Positions 35,622-44,453 of a stretch of DNA of 64,000 nucleotides are shown piece by piece. The notes beneath the pieces were generated by a model. That model did no database searches and was not told the origin of the DNA. It saw only the letters and a list, made by a program, of their open reading frames with translations. How positions within the stretch are numbered: the first letter of the stretch is position 1; the number at the start of each line of letters is the position of its first letter. The DNA is from Fodinicola acaciae (GTDB lineage: Bacteria > Actinomycetota > Actinomycetes > Mycobacteriales > HKI-0501): contig NZ_WOTN01000004.1 of assembly GCF_010993745.1 (NCBI RefSeq), forward strand, positions 1,346,913-1,410,912, read 5' to 3'. The translations under genes and the position numbers were made by a program.

Positions 35622-36007
35622 CTGTTTCCTCCGGAAAGCAGGGCGAAACACGCGACCACCAGGCCGATGATCGTGAGCGCGAGCAGCAGAAGGTGTAGGG
35701 CGAAGGCGATCAGTGTGCCGTAACATGCCGACTTCCAGACGCGTGGCACGCGTGGCACGGCGGCGCCCACGATGGCCGCGATCAGCGCGACGCAATAGAG
35801 CAGAATTTCCAGCGTCAGCACGGCGACGACCACACCGCCTGGCGGATTTGTCCGTACGAACAGAAAACCGGTGCCGATCGGCAGTGCCAGCAGCAGGAAA
35901 AGCGCCAGGCCACCGGCGAAACCGGCCAGCACCATGGTGCCGCGGCTGCTCGGCGGCTCGTCGCGCCACGGCGGCCGGAGCGCGGACGGCGGTGGTGGTT
36001 GGTTCAT
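35618..36007 (-). CDS. Small three-helix membrane protein
   Basis: This encodes 129 residues: a Pro-rich head and three membrane segments (MVLAGFAGGLALFLLLALPI, VVVAVLTLEILLYCVALIAA, ALHLLLLALTIIGLVVACFA). It is coupled on both sides by 4-bp ATGA overlaps, with the Lgt-like gene upstream and the radical SAM gene downstream. The function is unknown. It may hold the radical SAM enzyme at the membrane or belong to a lipid-modifying complex. Confidence 0.75.
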   Translation of the reverse strand: MNQPPPPSALRPPWRDEPPSSRGTMVLAGFAGGLALFLLLALPIGTGFLFVRTNPPGGVVVAVLTLEILLYCVALIAAIVGAAVPRVPRVWKSACYGTLIAFALHLLLLALTIIGLVVACFALLSGGNR

Positions 36008-36819
36008 GACGCGAGGCCTTCGGCCGTACGCCATCGCCGCGGCAAGGCCGGGTCGTAGACGCCTTTGCGATATTGCGTCGTCACGCGCCAGCCGACCAGC
36101 ACCAGGCCGGGGATCAGGAACCACTGCGGCCGGGTCAGCCCGAGCCACACCGTCTCGCTGGCCCTGGTGAACTCGATGAGGAAACGGAAAACCGCGTACC
36201 AGCAGATGTAGAGCGTGAGCAGCTCGCCGGGCGCGGTGAGCCGGCCGCGCAGCCACATGATCGCCGCGAACGCGGCCAGCTGGAAGACGATCTCGTACGC
36301 GAACGACGGATGCATGGCCGCGCCGGTCAGGCAGCCGGGGCAGTCCGGCACGGTCGGCGGCGCGTGAATGCCCCACGGCAGCGTGGTCGGCCGGCCCGGC
36401 GCCTCGGTGAGCAGGCAGCCGACCCGGCCGACGGCCATGCCGAGGGCGACGGCCGGCGCGAACAGGTCGCCGGTGCGTACCCGATAGCGGATCAGTTTTT
36501 TCGCCAGCACGGCGCCGAGATAGGCCATCGCGAGCGCGCCGAGAACGCTGTGCGCGCCTTCGTTCCAGGCCTCGGCGATGGTCGGGTTGCGGCTGGGGTC
36601 CAGATAGGGCGCGATGCCGGACAGTCGCATGCCGACCGCGCCGAACAGCGCCGCGCCGGTCATCACGACCAGCGTCTCCATGGTCAGCTGTCGCCTCCGT
36701 ACCGCCTCGACCACGACCAGCGTCACGCCGGTGAGGATCCCCAGGCTCACGAAGAACGGATGCGTGAGCACCGGAAATCCGCCGAGGTGGAACAGGACAG
36801 GCAGCACCCGCGTCAGCAT
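36004..36819 (-). CDS. Divergent prolipoprotein diacylglyceryl transferase (Lgt)-like protein
   Basis: This encodes 271 residues, about seven membrane segments. Lgt-type landmarks are GMAVGRVGCLLTEAPGRPTT, HPSFAYE and FRFLIEFTR. The Lgt signature normally reads GRxGNFxNxE; here the Asn positions are replaced (GRVGCLLTE), so ordinary lipoprotein modification is doubtful. The start ATG at 36819 has no strong Shine-Dalgarno. It heads an ATGA-coupled operon with a small membrane protein and a Tes-like radical SAM enzyme, implying a role in building an unusual membrane lipid. Confidence 0.75.
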   Translation of the reverse strand: MLTRVLPVLFHLGGFPVLTHPFFVSLGILTGVTLVVVEAVRRRQLTMETLVVMTGAALFGAVGMRLSGIAPYLDPSRNPTIAEAWNEGAHSVLGALAMAYLGAVLAKKLIRYRVRTGDLFAPAVALGMAVGRVGCLLTEAPGRPTTLPWGIHAPPTVPDCPGCLTGAAMHPSFAYEIVFQLAAFAAIMWLRGRLTAPGELLTLYICWYAVFRFLIEFTRASETVWLGLTRPQWFLIPGLVLVGWRVTTQYRKGVYDPALPRRWRTAEGLAS

Positions 36820-36903
36820 ATGTGGTGTTCACGCGAGGTCGCACAACTTGCGCCGCCGTCTGCACGAAAGTCTCCAGGCCCGCGTGACGCGGTGCTCGAT
36901 GCA

Positions 36904-36963
36904 CGCATGGTGGCCATGCGCTCGTTCAACGCACGCATGGTGGCCATGCGTGCGTTCGGCGCA
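36904..36963. repeat. Two tandem 30-bp hairpin units, locus 2
   Basis: Units start at 36904 and 36934, each with CGCATGG-TGG-CCATGCG followed by a partly palindromic linker ending in CGCA or similar. A degenerate third unit may precede them (GTGCTCGATGCA just upstream). The long C-rich stem-loop of the other loci is absent here. They lie between the lgt-like and ridA-like genes. Confidence 0.75.
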
Positions 36964-36976
36964 GGCGGGGGCGACC

Positions 36977-37384
36977 CTAGGGGCGTACGGCGGCGACGGC
37001 TTCGACCTCGACGAGTTGGTTGGCATAGCCGAGCTGCGCGACGCCGAGCAGCGTGCTCGGTACGTCGTGGTCGCCGAGGAAGTCGCGGACGACCTGCCAC
37101 GCGGTGACCAGGTCCTTCTGGTCGTTCGACGCGACGTAAACGGTCGTCTTGGCGATGTCGGTCAGCTCGGCGCCGGCGTCGGCGAGCGCGACCTGCAGGT
37201 TGCGCATCACCTGGCGCGCCTGCGCCGCGTAGTCGCCGACGCCGACGGTCGCGCCGTCGGCGTCGAGCGGACAGGCGCCGGCGGCGAACACCAGCCGCGC
37301 CGGCGGGTCGACGGTGGCCGCGTACGCGTACTCGGCCACCGGCGACAGCGTGGTGCTGCGCACCAGGCGTACGGACGAGGTCAT
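36977..37384 (-). CDS. RidA/YjgF family deaminase
   Basis: This encodes 135 residues with the family's sequence pattern: RLVFAAGACPLDADGATVG, YAAQARQVMRNLQVALADAG, KTTVYVAS and a C-terminal VEVEAVAAV. RidA proteins hydrolyse reactive enamine/imine intermediates or related metabolites. The arginine typical of active RidA (in the CxxR-x-xVEVE region) is not evident, so this may be another YjgF subgroup. It is a single gene just beside the 30-bp repeats. Confidence 0.85.
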   Translation of the reverse strand: MTSSVRLVRSTTLSPVAEYAYAATVDPPARLVFAAGACPLDADGATVGVGDYAAQARQVMRNLQVALADAGAELTDIAKTTVYVASNDQKDLVTAWQVVRDFLGDHDVPSTLLGVAQLGYANQLVEVEAVAAVRP

Positions 37385-37425
37385 ACGCCGAACCTAACCG
37401 TCACGCCGGCGAAGCCGCGAACCAA

Positions 37426-40287
37426 TTAGCCGATGTCGGTCCACGGTGACCAGCCCGAACCCGGCCACGACTGCCAGCTGGTCGACACCTGGCCGCCGGC
37501 GCGCACCGCCAGCGCGGAAAATCCGCCGTTGGTGCCCTCCACGACCCGCGGGTCGACCGCGGACGAGCCGCCGAGCGATGCCGATCCGCTCCAAGTGCTG
37601 CCGACCGACGACTGCCAGGTCGTCCAGACGGTGCCGCCAGCGTCACGGACGTACGCGGACAGCGCGCCGTTCGGCGCGACCGCCACCTCCGGCCGGCCGA
37701 CCATGGCCGCCGAGCCGATCTGCTGCAGCCCGGACCAGGTCGAGCCGTACTGGCTTTGCCAGGCGGTGAAAAGCTGGCCGTTGTCGCCGCGTGCGTAGAC
37801 CGACATCGCGTTGTTGAAGCCGATGACGACCCGCGGATCGCCGGCGATGCCGCCGCCGAGGTCGGTCCAGTCGTGCCACGGGCTGCCGACGGTCGGCTGC
37901 CAGCTGGTCAGCAGATGTCCGTTGGTGTCGCGGACGAAAGCCGCCATGGTGCCGTCGGCGGCGAGGATCGCGTCCGGGTCGCCGGTCATCGAGATGGCGT
38001 TGGCGACTTGGACGAAACCGCTCCAGCTGTTGCTGTTCTCGGCCGATTCCCAGGTGGTCGACAGCTGGCCGCCACTGCGTACGAACACCGACACCTGCCC
38101 GGAGTCACTCAGTACGGCGCGCGGACTGCCGCTGAGCGCGCCGCCGAGCCGCTCCCACGGCTCCCAGGTGGCGCCCGGCGTCGCCTGCCGCGTGGTCCAC
38201 AGCGCGTTGTCGGATCCACGCGCGAAAGCCGAAAGCGCTCCGTTTCGGCGCTGAATGACATCCGGCGTGCCGACGATTTTCGTCGCCGTGCCACCGATCA
38301 TCACCGACGGTTCCCAGGTGCTGCCAGGAGATCGTTGCCAGGACGTGTAAAGATAGCCGTCGCCGTGCACCGAGAACGTCGACATCGCCCCGTTGTCGTT
38401 GGCGACCGTCGTCGACGGCCGCGAGCCGCGTGCGAAGGCGATCAGCCGGTCGTACGCGCCAGCGGCCACATATTTTCCGGAGATCCCGGCTAGCGCCGCC
38501 GACATCTGTGACCTGGCTTGGAAAGCCGCCGCCTCGTCGCCGGCGTCGACCGCCTGAATCGCCGCGACCGCCGACTTCGCCGCCGTCGCCTGTGCCTCGA
38601 GCGTACGGAAATACGGCTCCGACTCGGTCAGGAACGACGGATTGTTCAACTGGCCGCGCAAAGTCGCCGGTGCCGTGCGTACGCTCTCCAGCTCGGCGAG
38701 CAACGCCGCGGCCGGTCCGGAGAGCTCGGCGTGCGACCGGAATGCCTGCTCGAAGGCCAGGATCAGCGGTTGTACGACCGGCGCCACGTCCGCGGTCAGC
38801 GGCGAGTTGACCGAGTTTTCCGCGTATTTCCGCAGCGCGCCAGCCGCCGGTCCGCCGAACTCGGCCAACGAGCGGCTCCAGGAGTCCTGCGGGTCGTACG
38901 CAGATGGGTTCCAGTCGAAGTCGGCGACCGTGAACAGCGAGATCAGCGACGCCTCTTCCTCCTGCATTTCGTTGGCCAGCAAGCCGATCGAGGACTGGGC
39001 GAGCGCCGGGTCACGGCCGACCAGTGGTCCGAGATGCTGCTGGTTGGAGGCATAGTCGTTGACCGGATAGTTGTCGAAGATGAGCAGCGGCCGGCCGCCG
39101 AAGCTGTTCTGCGCCTGGGAAAAGTCGCCGGCCGTGATGGTACGCGAGATGACGTCCGGCCCGGTCCAGAAAAACGTGACCTCTGGCCGGGTCAGCGCGG
39201 CATAGCGCGTACGGTAGGTCGTCGCGCCCGTGCCGGCGTAATCGCGCGGCACCGCGATCAGTTTCGAGCCGGGATGCGTCGCGATGAAATGGTCGTAGAT
39301 GTAGTTGGTGACAAACGCGTGCGCGGCCGCCGCCGGACTGGCGTCCGACTTGAACTGCTGGTCGGCGGCGCAGGTCAGCGCGCCGTCGGTGTCGTCCCAG
39401 CCGATCGACATCGTACGAATGCCGATGTCCCACAACTGCTGGTAACGCGCGATGAGCGCGTCGAGATCGCCTTGGTCGCCATGACACATGGCGGCGTCAT
39501 GCGCGACCGGTGCCTCTGGGTCGATCCGATAGATGAAGTCGACATGATTGGCACTCGCGCGCGAAACCGCGGCGGCCAGCGCGTTGAGCTGGTCGGCCGG
39601 ATAGGGCTGGCGCCACAGCGCGCCGGCCGTGTGCGGGTCGCCGCTGACGGTGTAGAGAAACGCGTTCATCTTGTGTTGACCGAGAAAGTCCAGCTGGTGC
39701 AGCAGGTCGGCCTGCGACCACGGGTGGCCGTAGAACGACTCCTCGCCGCCACGCATGGAAAAACTCGAGAAGTCGCGCACGCGTACGCCGGGCACGGTGC
39801 CACCGACGACCAGCTGGCGCAGCGTCTGCGCGGCATAGAACGTGCCGGCCGCGTCGACGCCGGACAACACGATGGTCGGCACGCCGTCACGCAGTCCGGC
39901 GACGAGTACGTAGCCGCCGGCCGGCAGGCCGCTTGGTCCCGGCACGCCGAGGTCGGCCAACGCCTGCGACGCCTGTGGTCCGCCGAGGAACACCGACAGG
40001 CCTCGGCCGGCTTTTGCGCTGCTGGCCACCGAAAGACCGGCCTTACGCAGCACGCCGGTCGTCGCGTTCAGCGCCGCGCGGTCCGCGGCCGGTCCGGCCA
40101 CGACCGTGGCGTTCGCCGGCAGCCGGAAGCCGCTGGAGAACGCCGCGATCGACTGCGGTTTCGGTGACACCGGTGGGATCGGTACGTCCGCCCACGCCGG
40201 CCCGGTGGCGCCGGCCGGCGTACCGACCAGCGCCAGGCCGAAGACCAGACCCAGCGCGAGTCGCCAGGTCGAAGGAATGACTGCCAT
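37426..40287 (-). CDS. Secreted GH84-like beta-N-acetylglucosaminidase with beta-propeller
   Basis: This encodes 953 residues with a signal peptide (~1-33, ending near AWA-DVP). A GH20b-like domain (~35-165) precedes a GH84 catalytic barrel with MRGGEESFYGHPW and the catalytic Asp pair D298-D299 in SIGWDDTDG. A helical domain (~480-620) follows. The C-terminal ~330 residues contain repeats of about 47 residues (GxLxTxWQxxxGSxWxxW), a PLL-type propeller, probably glycan-binding. GH84 enzymes remove N-acetylglucosamine from glycans. The ATG at 40287 follows GAGGTG. Confidence 0.9.
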   Translation of the reverse strand: MAVIPSTWRLALGLVFGLALVGTPAGATGPAWADVPIPPVSPKPQSIAAFSSGFRLPANATVVAGPAADRAALNATTGVLRKAGLSVASSAKAGRGLSVFLGGPQASQALADLGVPGPSGLPAGGYVLVAGLRDGVPTIVLSGVDAAGTFYAAQTLRQLVVGGTVPGVRVRDFSSFSMRGGEESFYGHPWSQADLLHQLDFLGQHKMNAFLYTVSGDPHTAGALWRQPYPADQLNALAAAVSRASANHVDFIYRIDPEAPVAHDAAMCHGDQGDLDALIARYQQLWDIGIRTMSIGWDDTDGALTCAADQQFKSDASPAAAAHAFVTNYIYDHFIATHPGSKLIAVPRDYAGTGATTYRTRYAALTRPEVTFFWTGPDVISRTITAGDFSQAQNSFGGRPLLIFDNYPVNDYASNQQHLGPLVGRDPALAQSSIGLLANEMQEEEASLISLFTVADFDWNPSAYDPQDSWSRSLAEFGGPAAGALRKYAENSVNSPLTADVAPVVQPLILAFEQAFRSHAELSGPAAALLAELESVRTAPATLRGQLNNPSFLTESEPYFRTLEAQATAAKSAVAAIQAVDAGDEAAAFQARSQMSAALAGISGKYVAAGAYDRLIAFARGSRPSTTVANDNGAMSTFSVHGDGYLYTSWQRSPGSTWEPSVMIGGTATKIVGTPDVIQRRNGALSAFARGSDNALWTTRQATPGATWEPWERLGGALSGSPRAVLSDSGQVSVFVRSGGQLSTTWESAENSNSWSGFVQVANAISMTGDPDAILAADGTMAAFVRDTNGHLLTSWQPTVGSPWHDWTDLGGGIAGDPRVVIGFNNAMSVYARGDNGQLFTAWQSQYGSTWSGLQQIGSAAMVGRPEVAVAPNGALSAYVRDAGGTVWTTWQSSVGSTWSGSASLGGSSAVDPRVVEGTNGGFSALAVRAGGQVSTSWQSWPGSGWSPWTDIG

Positions 40288-40349
40288 CAACACCTCGCCT
40301 CGAAGAGCCTGCCCTGACTGGTGCATACCAGTATTTGGCCAGGCGTCTG

Positions 40350-41450
40350 TCAAGAGGCAACGACGCTCATCGGCGAATCGGCCTCGGCCTGGCTGACAAC
40401 GGTCATGGCCGGATAGTCGATGTAGCCACGCCAACCGGGCGTGTAGAGCCGAGCCGCGTCGATCTCGGCCAGCGAAGCGCCGGTGGCCAGCCGCCGCGGC
40501 AGGTCGGGGTTCGCGATGAACGGCCGGCCAAACGACACGATGTCGACTCCCTCGCGAAGCAGGCGTACGGCGTCCGCGGCGGTCGTGACCCGATGCTCGC
40601 CGGTGTTGCCGATCAACGCACCCGACCACCGCGGTCGCAGGTCGGTGAGCGCCGGATAGTCGGGGTTGTCGGTGACGTGCAGATACGCCAGGCCGAGCGG
40701 GTCCAGCGTGTCGACCAGCGACCGGTAGACCGGCGCCGGATCGGCCTCGACCATCGAGTTTTCCGGATTTCCAGGGGAGATCCGCAGGCCGAGCCGAGCC
40801 GCGCCGACGGCCGCGGCCACCGCCTCCACCACCTCGACGACGAAGCGGCTACGCGACCGGTAGGCATCCGTACGCAGGTTCGTGTTGTCGGCCAGGAACT
40901 GGTGCGGCAGATAGCTGTTGGCGCTGTGCAGCTCGACGCCGTCGAAGCCGGCGCGTACGGCATTTCGCGCGGCCGCGACGTAATCGTCGATGGCTTGACG
41001 GATATCCGCCAGCGTCATGGCGATCGGCGTCACTGGCTCGGTTTTTCCAAACGGCGTATGCAAAGGCTCGGTGGTCGCGACCGCCGACGGGGCCAGCGGA
41101 TGCAGGCCGTCCAGGTTGTTCAGCGGATGGCCGTTGCGGCCGCCGTGCATCAGCTGCGCGAAGATCCGGCCGCCGGCACCGTGTACGGACGCCGTCACCA
41201 TCCGCCAGCCGGCCACCTGCTCCTCGGTCACCAGGCCGGGGATCGTGTGGAAGGTCTGGCCGACGACGCTCGGCCAGATTCCTTCGCTGACAAGGATTCC
41301 GGCGCTGGACCGCTGTGCGTAGAACACCGCCTGGTCACCGGTCGGCACGCCGCGGTTGTCGGCGCGATAGCGGGTCATCGGCGCGAGCGCGATGCGGTTG
41401 GGCAGCGTCAGCGTCGGCAGGTCGTACGGTTGGAAAAGGCTCGTGGTCAT
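40350..41450 (-). CDS. Old Yellow Enzyme family alkene reductase
   Basis: This 366-residue FMN enzyme (NemA/OYE type) reduces activated alkenes with NAD(P)H. Landmarks are PNRIALAPMTRYRA, AQLMHGGR, the substrate-binding His/Asn pair in ELHSANSYLPHQFL, and the phosphate-binding end DIVSFGRPFIANPDL. It is divergent from a MerR-type gene 60 bp away, the likely regulator. Confidence 0.93.
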   Translation of the reverse strand: MTTSLFQPYDLPTLTLPNRIALAPMTRYRADNRGVPTGDQAVFYAQRSSAGILVSEGIWPSVVGQTFHTIPGLVTEEQVAGWRMVTASVHGAGGRIFAQLMHGGRNGHPLNNLDGLHPLAPSAVATTEPLHTPFGKTEPVTPIAMTLADIRQAIDDYVAAARNAVRAGFDGVELHSANSYLPHQFLADNTNLRTDAYRSRSRFVVEVVEAVAAAVGAARLGLRISPGNPENSMVEADPAPVYRSLVDTLDPLGLAYLHVTDNPDYPALTDLRPRWSGALIGNTGEHRVTTAADAVRLLREGVDIVSFGRPFIANPDLPRRLATGASLAEIDAARLYTPGWRGYIDYPAMTVVSQAEADSPMSVVAS

Positions 41451-41510
41451 GAGGGCACGGTAAAATGTGACATCGATGTGAGGTTCAAGCCTTTGTCTGC
41501 GAGGTCACAG

Positions 41511-41909
41511 ATGCGGATCGGCGAGCTGTCCAGGCGCTCGGGCGTGAGTCCTCGGTCGCTGCGTTACTACGAGGAGCAGGGCCTGCTGGAGTCGACGCGT
41601 ACGTCCGGCGGCCACCGCGAGTACGCCGACAACGCGCCCGACGTGGTCTGGCGCATCCAGGTGCTGTTCACCGCCGGCCTGCGCAGCGACAAGATCGCCG
41701 AGCTGCTGCCGTGCGCGAGCAGTTGCGACGGTCGCGTGCTGGCCGGCCCCGACCTCGTCGCCGATCTGCGCGAGCAGCGCGACCGGATCGACCGGCTGAT
41801 CGCCGACCTGCGCGCGTCGCAGGAGGTCATCGACGACGTGATCGGCTATTCGACCGCGGTGCCGGTTTCGGCCGGCGGCGCCGGTCCGGAAATCGTTATC
41901 TCGGGGTAG
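41511..41909 (+). CDS. MerR family transcriptional regulator
   Basis: This 132-residue protein has an N-terminal MerR HTH (MRIGELSRRSGVSPRSLRYY, wing REYADNAPDVVWRIQ) and a C-terminal coiled coil (~80-115). CASSC gives a single CxxxC pair, so thiol or metal sensing is possible but unproven. The ATG at 41511 is the first codon of the conserved start. The 60-bp divergent region holds a palindrome ACATCGATGT at 41470-41479. Confidence 0.9.
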   Translation: MRIGELSRRSGVSPRSLRYYEEQGLLESTRTSGGHREYADNAPDVVWRIQVLFTAGLRSDKIAELLPCASSCDGRVLAGPDLVADLREQRDRIDRLIADLRASQEVIDDVIGYSTAVPVSAGGAGPEIVISG

Positions 41910-41948
41910 CGTGGCGCGAAACCGACCAGTCTGGGAGAAAGGAGCGCG

Positions 41949-42389
41949 ATGCTCAAGGGGATAGACCCGCTGCTGCACGCCGACCTGCTGCACGTACTCG
42001 CCGCGATGGGTCACGGCGATGTCATCGCGGTGGTGGACGCCAACTTTCCGGCCGTCACGATGGGGCGCCGGGTCGTACGCGTCGATGGCGTCGGAGTGCC
42101 GGCGGCGGCTCGCGCGGTATGCAGTGTGCTGCCGTTGGACCGGTTCGTCGACGCACCGATCGCGCGGATGGCCGTCGTCGGCGACCCGGAGGCGCTGCCA
42201 GAGGTGCAGGCCGAGGCGATCGCCGGCATCCGCGACGTCTCCGGCTGGGACGCGCCGGTCGAGTCCGTCGAACGCTTTGATTTCTACGAACGAGCAAAGG
42301 AAGCCTTCGCGGTGTTGGTGACCAGTGAGCACCGGCTCTACGGATGCCTGTTGCTGGCAAAGGGAACCATCCCCGAGGTGGCCGGATAA
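41949..42389 (+). CDS. fucU: RbsD/FucU family sugar mutarotase
   Basis: This 146-residue protein has the family start LKGIDPLLHADLLHVLAAMGHGD (His pair) and end YGCLLLAKGTI. Family members interconvert anomers of fucose or ribose. The N-terminus resembles FucU more than RbsD. It follows the merR gene by about 40 bp. No fucose pathway genes adjoin, apart from a class II aldolase 11 kb away. Confidence 0.85.
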   Translation: MLKGIDPLLHADLLHVLAAMGHGDVIAVVDANFPAVTMGRRVVRVDGVGVPAAARAVCSVLPLDRFVDAPIARMAVVGDPEALPEVQAEAIAGIRDVSGWDAPVESVERFDFYERAKEAFAVLVTSEHRLYGCLLLAKGTIPEVAG

Positions 42390-42522
42390 TCCGCTGAATT
42401 ACCGCTAAATCGGGTCAGAAACTTTCGCGCAGCCGAGGTGCGGCGGTATCCAGTTGCCACTACGATCAGTCATGGTTTGCGCAAATTAGGACAACTGTCA
42501 TCAACTGGAGGAGGCCGTCCGC

Positions 42523-43884
42523 ATGGCGGAAGCGACGGCGGACGTACGCGCGCATGAACCTGACGCGAGTACGGTGCGCAAGGCGGTGATGGCGTCGGCC
42601 ATTGGTAACGCCGTGGAATGGTACGACTACGGGGTTTTCACCTCAGGGGTGATCACCGCGACCGTCGGGACCGTGTTCTTTCCGGAAAGTGACAAGACAA
42701 CCGCCACGTTGCAGTCGCTCGGGCTGCTCGCCATCGGCTTCATCGTGCGGCCGCTCGGCGGGTTCTTTTTCGGTCCCCTGGGGGACAAACTCGGCCGCCA
42801 GCGGGTGCTCGCGCTGACCATCCTGCTGATGTCGGGCAGCACCTTCCTGGTCGGTGTGCTGCCGCCGTACGCGGTGATCGGCATCGCCGCGCCGATGCTG
42901 CTGCTTTTGTTGCGGCTGATCCAAAGTTTCTCCACCGGCGGTGAGTACGGCGGTGCCGCGACCTTCATCGCCGAATACGCGCCGACCAAACGACGAGGGT
43001 TTTTCGGCTCGTTCCTGGAGTTTGGCACGCTCGGCGGTTTCGTACTCGGCAACTCGCTGGTGTTGATCACCGCCTCGGTGCTGTCGCCCGCGGCGATGAA
43101 CGGCTGGGGTTGGCGGATCCCGTTCCTGCTCGCGTTGCCGCTCGGCCTGATCGGTCTCTACCTGCGTGCCAGGCTGGAGGACACGCCGACTTTCCGCGCG
43201 CTGGTCGAGTCGGGCAAGGCGGCCGACCGCGCGCCGCTGAAGGAGACGATCTTCGGCAACTGGCGGATGATCCTGAACCTGATCGGCATCGTCATCCTGC
43301 TCAACGTGGCCGACTACCTGCTGCTGACCACCATGCCGTCGTACTTCACGACGACCTTGCACGTCAGCGACACCGAGTCGGCGCTGATCATCATCGGTGT
43401 CGAGATCGTCCAGATGGCGCTGATCGTGCCGGTCGGCATGCTGTCCGACCGGATCGGCCGAAAACCGGTGCTGCTGACCGCCGCGATCGGTTTCATCGTG
43501 CTCAGCTGGCCGTCGCTGTGGCTGATGCAGCAGAAGACCATCGTCGGCCTGGTGCTGGGCTTCCTGGTCGTCGCGTTCCTGCTCGTCCTGATCCTGGCGG
43601 TGATCGCCTCGACCTTCCCGGCGATGTTCCCGACCAGGGTCCGCTACGGCTCCTTCGCGATCGGCTACAACCTGTCGACCTCGATTTTCGGTGGTACGAC
43701 GCCGATCGTGGTCTCGGCGCTGGTCGCCGGCACCGGCAACGCGTACTGGCCGGCGTACTACCTGATCATCGCCGGCGTGATCGGCCTGGTGCCGATCCTG
43801 CTCATCCCGGAGACCAAGGGCGTGCCGATGAGCGAGATCAACACCGCCGGCTCGGCGACCCGGCTGGCCACCGGCAACACCTGA
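42523..43884 (+). CDS. MHS-family MFS transporter (ProP/ShiA-like)
   Basis: This 453-residue protein has 12 predicted membrane segments. MHS landmarks are ASAIGNAVEWYDYGVFTSG, GFIVRPLGGFFFGPLGDKLGR, LIQSFSTGGEYGGAATF and ERRG-type YAPTKRRGFFGS. Family members are proton symporters for metabolites such as proline/betaine, citrate or shikimate, so the substrate is uncertain. The ATG at 42523 follows GGAGGAGG. No operon partner is visible. Confidence 0.92.
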   Translation: MAEATADVRAHEPDASTVRKAVMASAIGNAVEWYDYGVFTSGVITATVGTVFFPESDKTTATLQSLGLLAIGFIVRPLGGFFFGPLGDKLGRQRVLALTILLMSGSTFLVGVLPPYAVIGIAAPMLLLLLRLIQSFSTGGEYGGAATFIAEYAPTKRRGFFGSFLEFGTLGGFVLGNSLVLITASVLSPAAMNGWGWRIPFLLALPLGLIGLYLRARLEDTPTFRALVESGKAADRAPLKETIFGNWRMILNLIGIVILLNVADYLLLTTMPSYFTTTLHVSDTESALIIIGVEIVQMALIVPVGMLSDRIGRKPVLLTAAIGFIVLSWPSLWLMQQKTIVGLVLGFLVVAFLLVLILAVIASTFPAMFPTRVRYGSFAIGYNLSTSIFGGTTPIVVSALVAGTGNAYWPAYYLIIAGVIGLVPILLIPETKGVPMSEINTAGSATRLATGNT

Positions 43885-43907
43885 GCGGCTGGGCCGCCGG
43901 AGGCCCG

Positions 43908-44084
43908 ATGGCGTCCCGGTGGGTGGCGAGAAGGTCCACTAGATCTGAAGACGCGTGGAGCGTTAAATGTCCGCTTTGCGGGGTTCGCGGATGGTGTGAA
44001 TGCCGAGTTGCTAGCGCTAGATGCACGAAACACGGCTTTCACACCTACGCGGCCGACAGAGGCTGTGACGGGTGTGACTACTGA
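43908..44084 (+). CDS. Small Cys-rich (zinc-binding type) protein
   Basis: This encodes 58 residues with Cys/His spacing CPLC-x5-CEC-x6-C-x2-H-x2-H-x8-C-x2-C, enough for two zinc sites. The ATG at 43908 has GGAGG about 5 nt upstream and follows the MFS stop by 21 bp. Codons such as AGA, AGG, TCT and GTT are unlike the host, so it may be foreign or a chance frame. The ordered cysteines argue for a real protein. Confidence 0.5.
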   Translation: MASRWVARRSTRSEDAWSVKCPLCGVRGWCECRVASARCTKHGFHTYAADRGCDGCDY

Positions 44085-44336
44085 GGCTGGTAATGCAGTT
44101 GTGGCTGCCGGCCCGCAACAGATGTCCGATTTGATGTCTTGTTAAACAAGTATTACGCGCCAAGCCGCGTTCCCGCGCCGCCTCCCTTGAGGTCGCTCGC
44201 CGCGTAGGCGCGCCGGCCGCGCAGGCGAAAAACGACCACCCACCCAACGCAACAACGGGCGAATGCCCTTCTCGTCCACCGCGGACAAAGCAAAGGCGGC
44301 GCTCCCGACCGGAGCGCCGCCTTTTTCGTACGTGCG
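44085..44336. other. Gap before small membrane gene
   Basis: No supported gene is seen. The stretch includes an AT-rich segment around 44115-44160 and ends in a bidirectional terminator hairpin (listed separately). Confidence 0.4.
44292..44324. terminator. Bidirectional rho-independent terminator
   Basis: A 14-bp perfect stem (44292-44305 with 44311-44324) and 5-nt loop run into TTTTT on the + strand. On the minus strand it terminates the small membrane gene. Confidence 0.88.
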
Positions 44337-44453
44337 TCAGTCCACCGAGTGGCGGGTCGTCCGCAGCGCGAAACCATGCCGGGCCCACGCCGCCAGGGCC
44401 GTCGCCACCACAATCGCCGCACCAGCCTCGACCAGCAGCGCTGTGAACACCAT
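44337..44453 (-). CDS. 38-residue single-span membrane peptide
   Basis: The product is one hydrophobic helix (VFTALLVEAGAAIVVATALAAWA) followed by a basic tail ending HSVD. The ATG at 44453 has a consensus AGGAGG 5 nt upstream and the stop is 13 bp before a strong terminator, which together support a real gene. The function is unknown. A longer frame upstream lacks a ribosome site. Confidence 0.65.
   Translation of the reverse strand: MVFTALLVEAGAAIVVATALAAWARHGFALRTTRHSVD

Noticed and set aside
37433..40167. Long plus-strand frames antisense to the GH84 gene
   Set aside because: They have low-complexity composition and no domain, mirroring codon bias of the real gene.
40335..41510. Long plus-strand frame antisense to the Old Yellow Enzyme gene, joined to merR
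   Set aside because: It is an Arg/Gly/His-rich shadow of the real minus-strand gene; merR has its own conserved start at 41511.
44017..44422. Minus-strand open frames upstream of the small membrane gene
   Set aside because: They have no ribosome site and odd composition, and they overlap the terminator and the better supported small genes.
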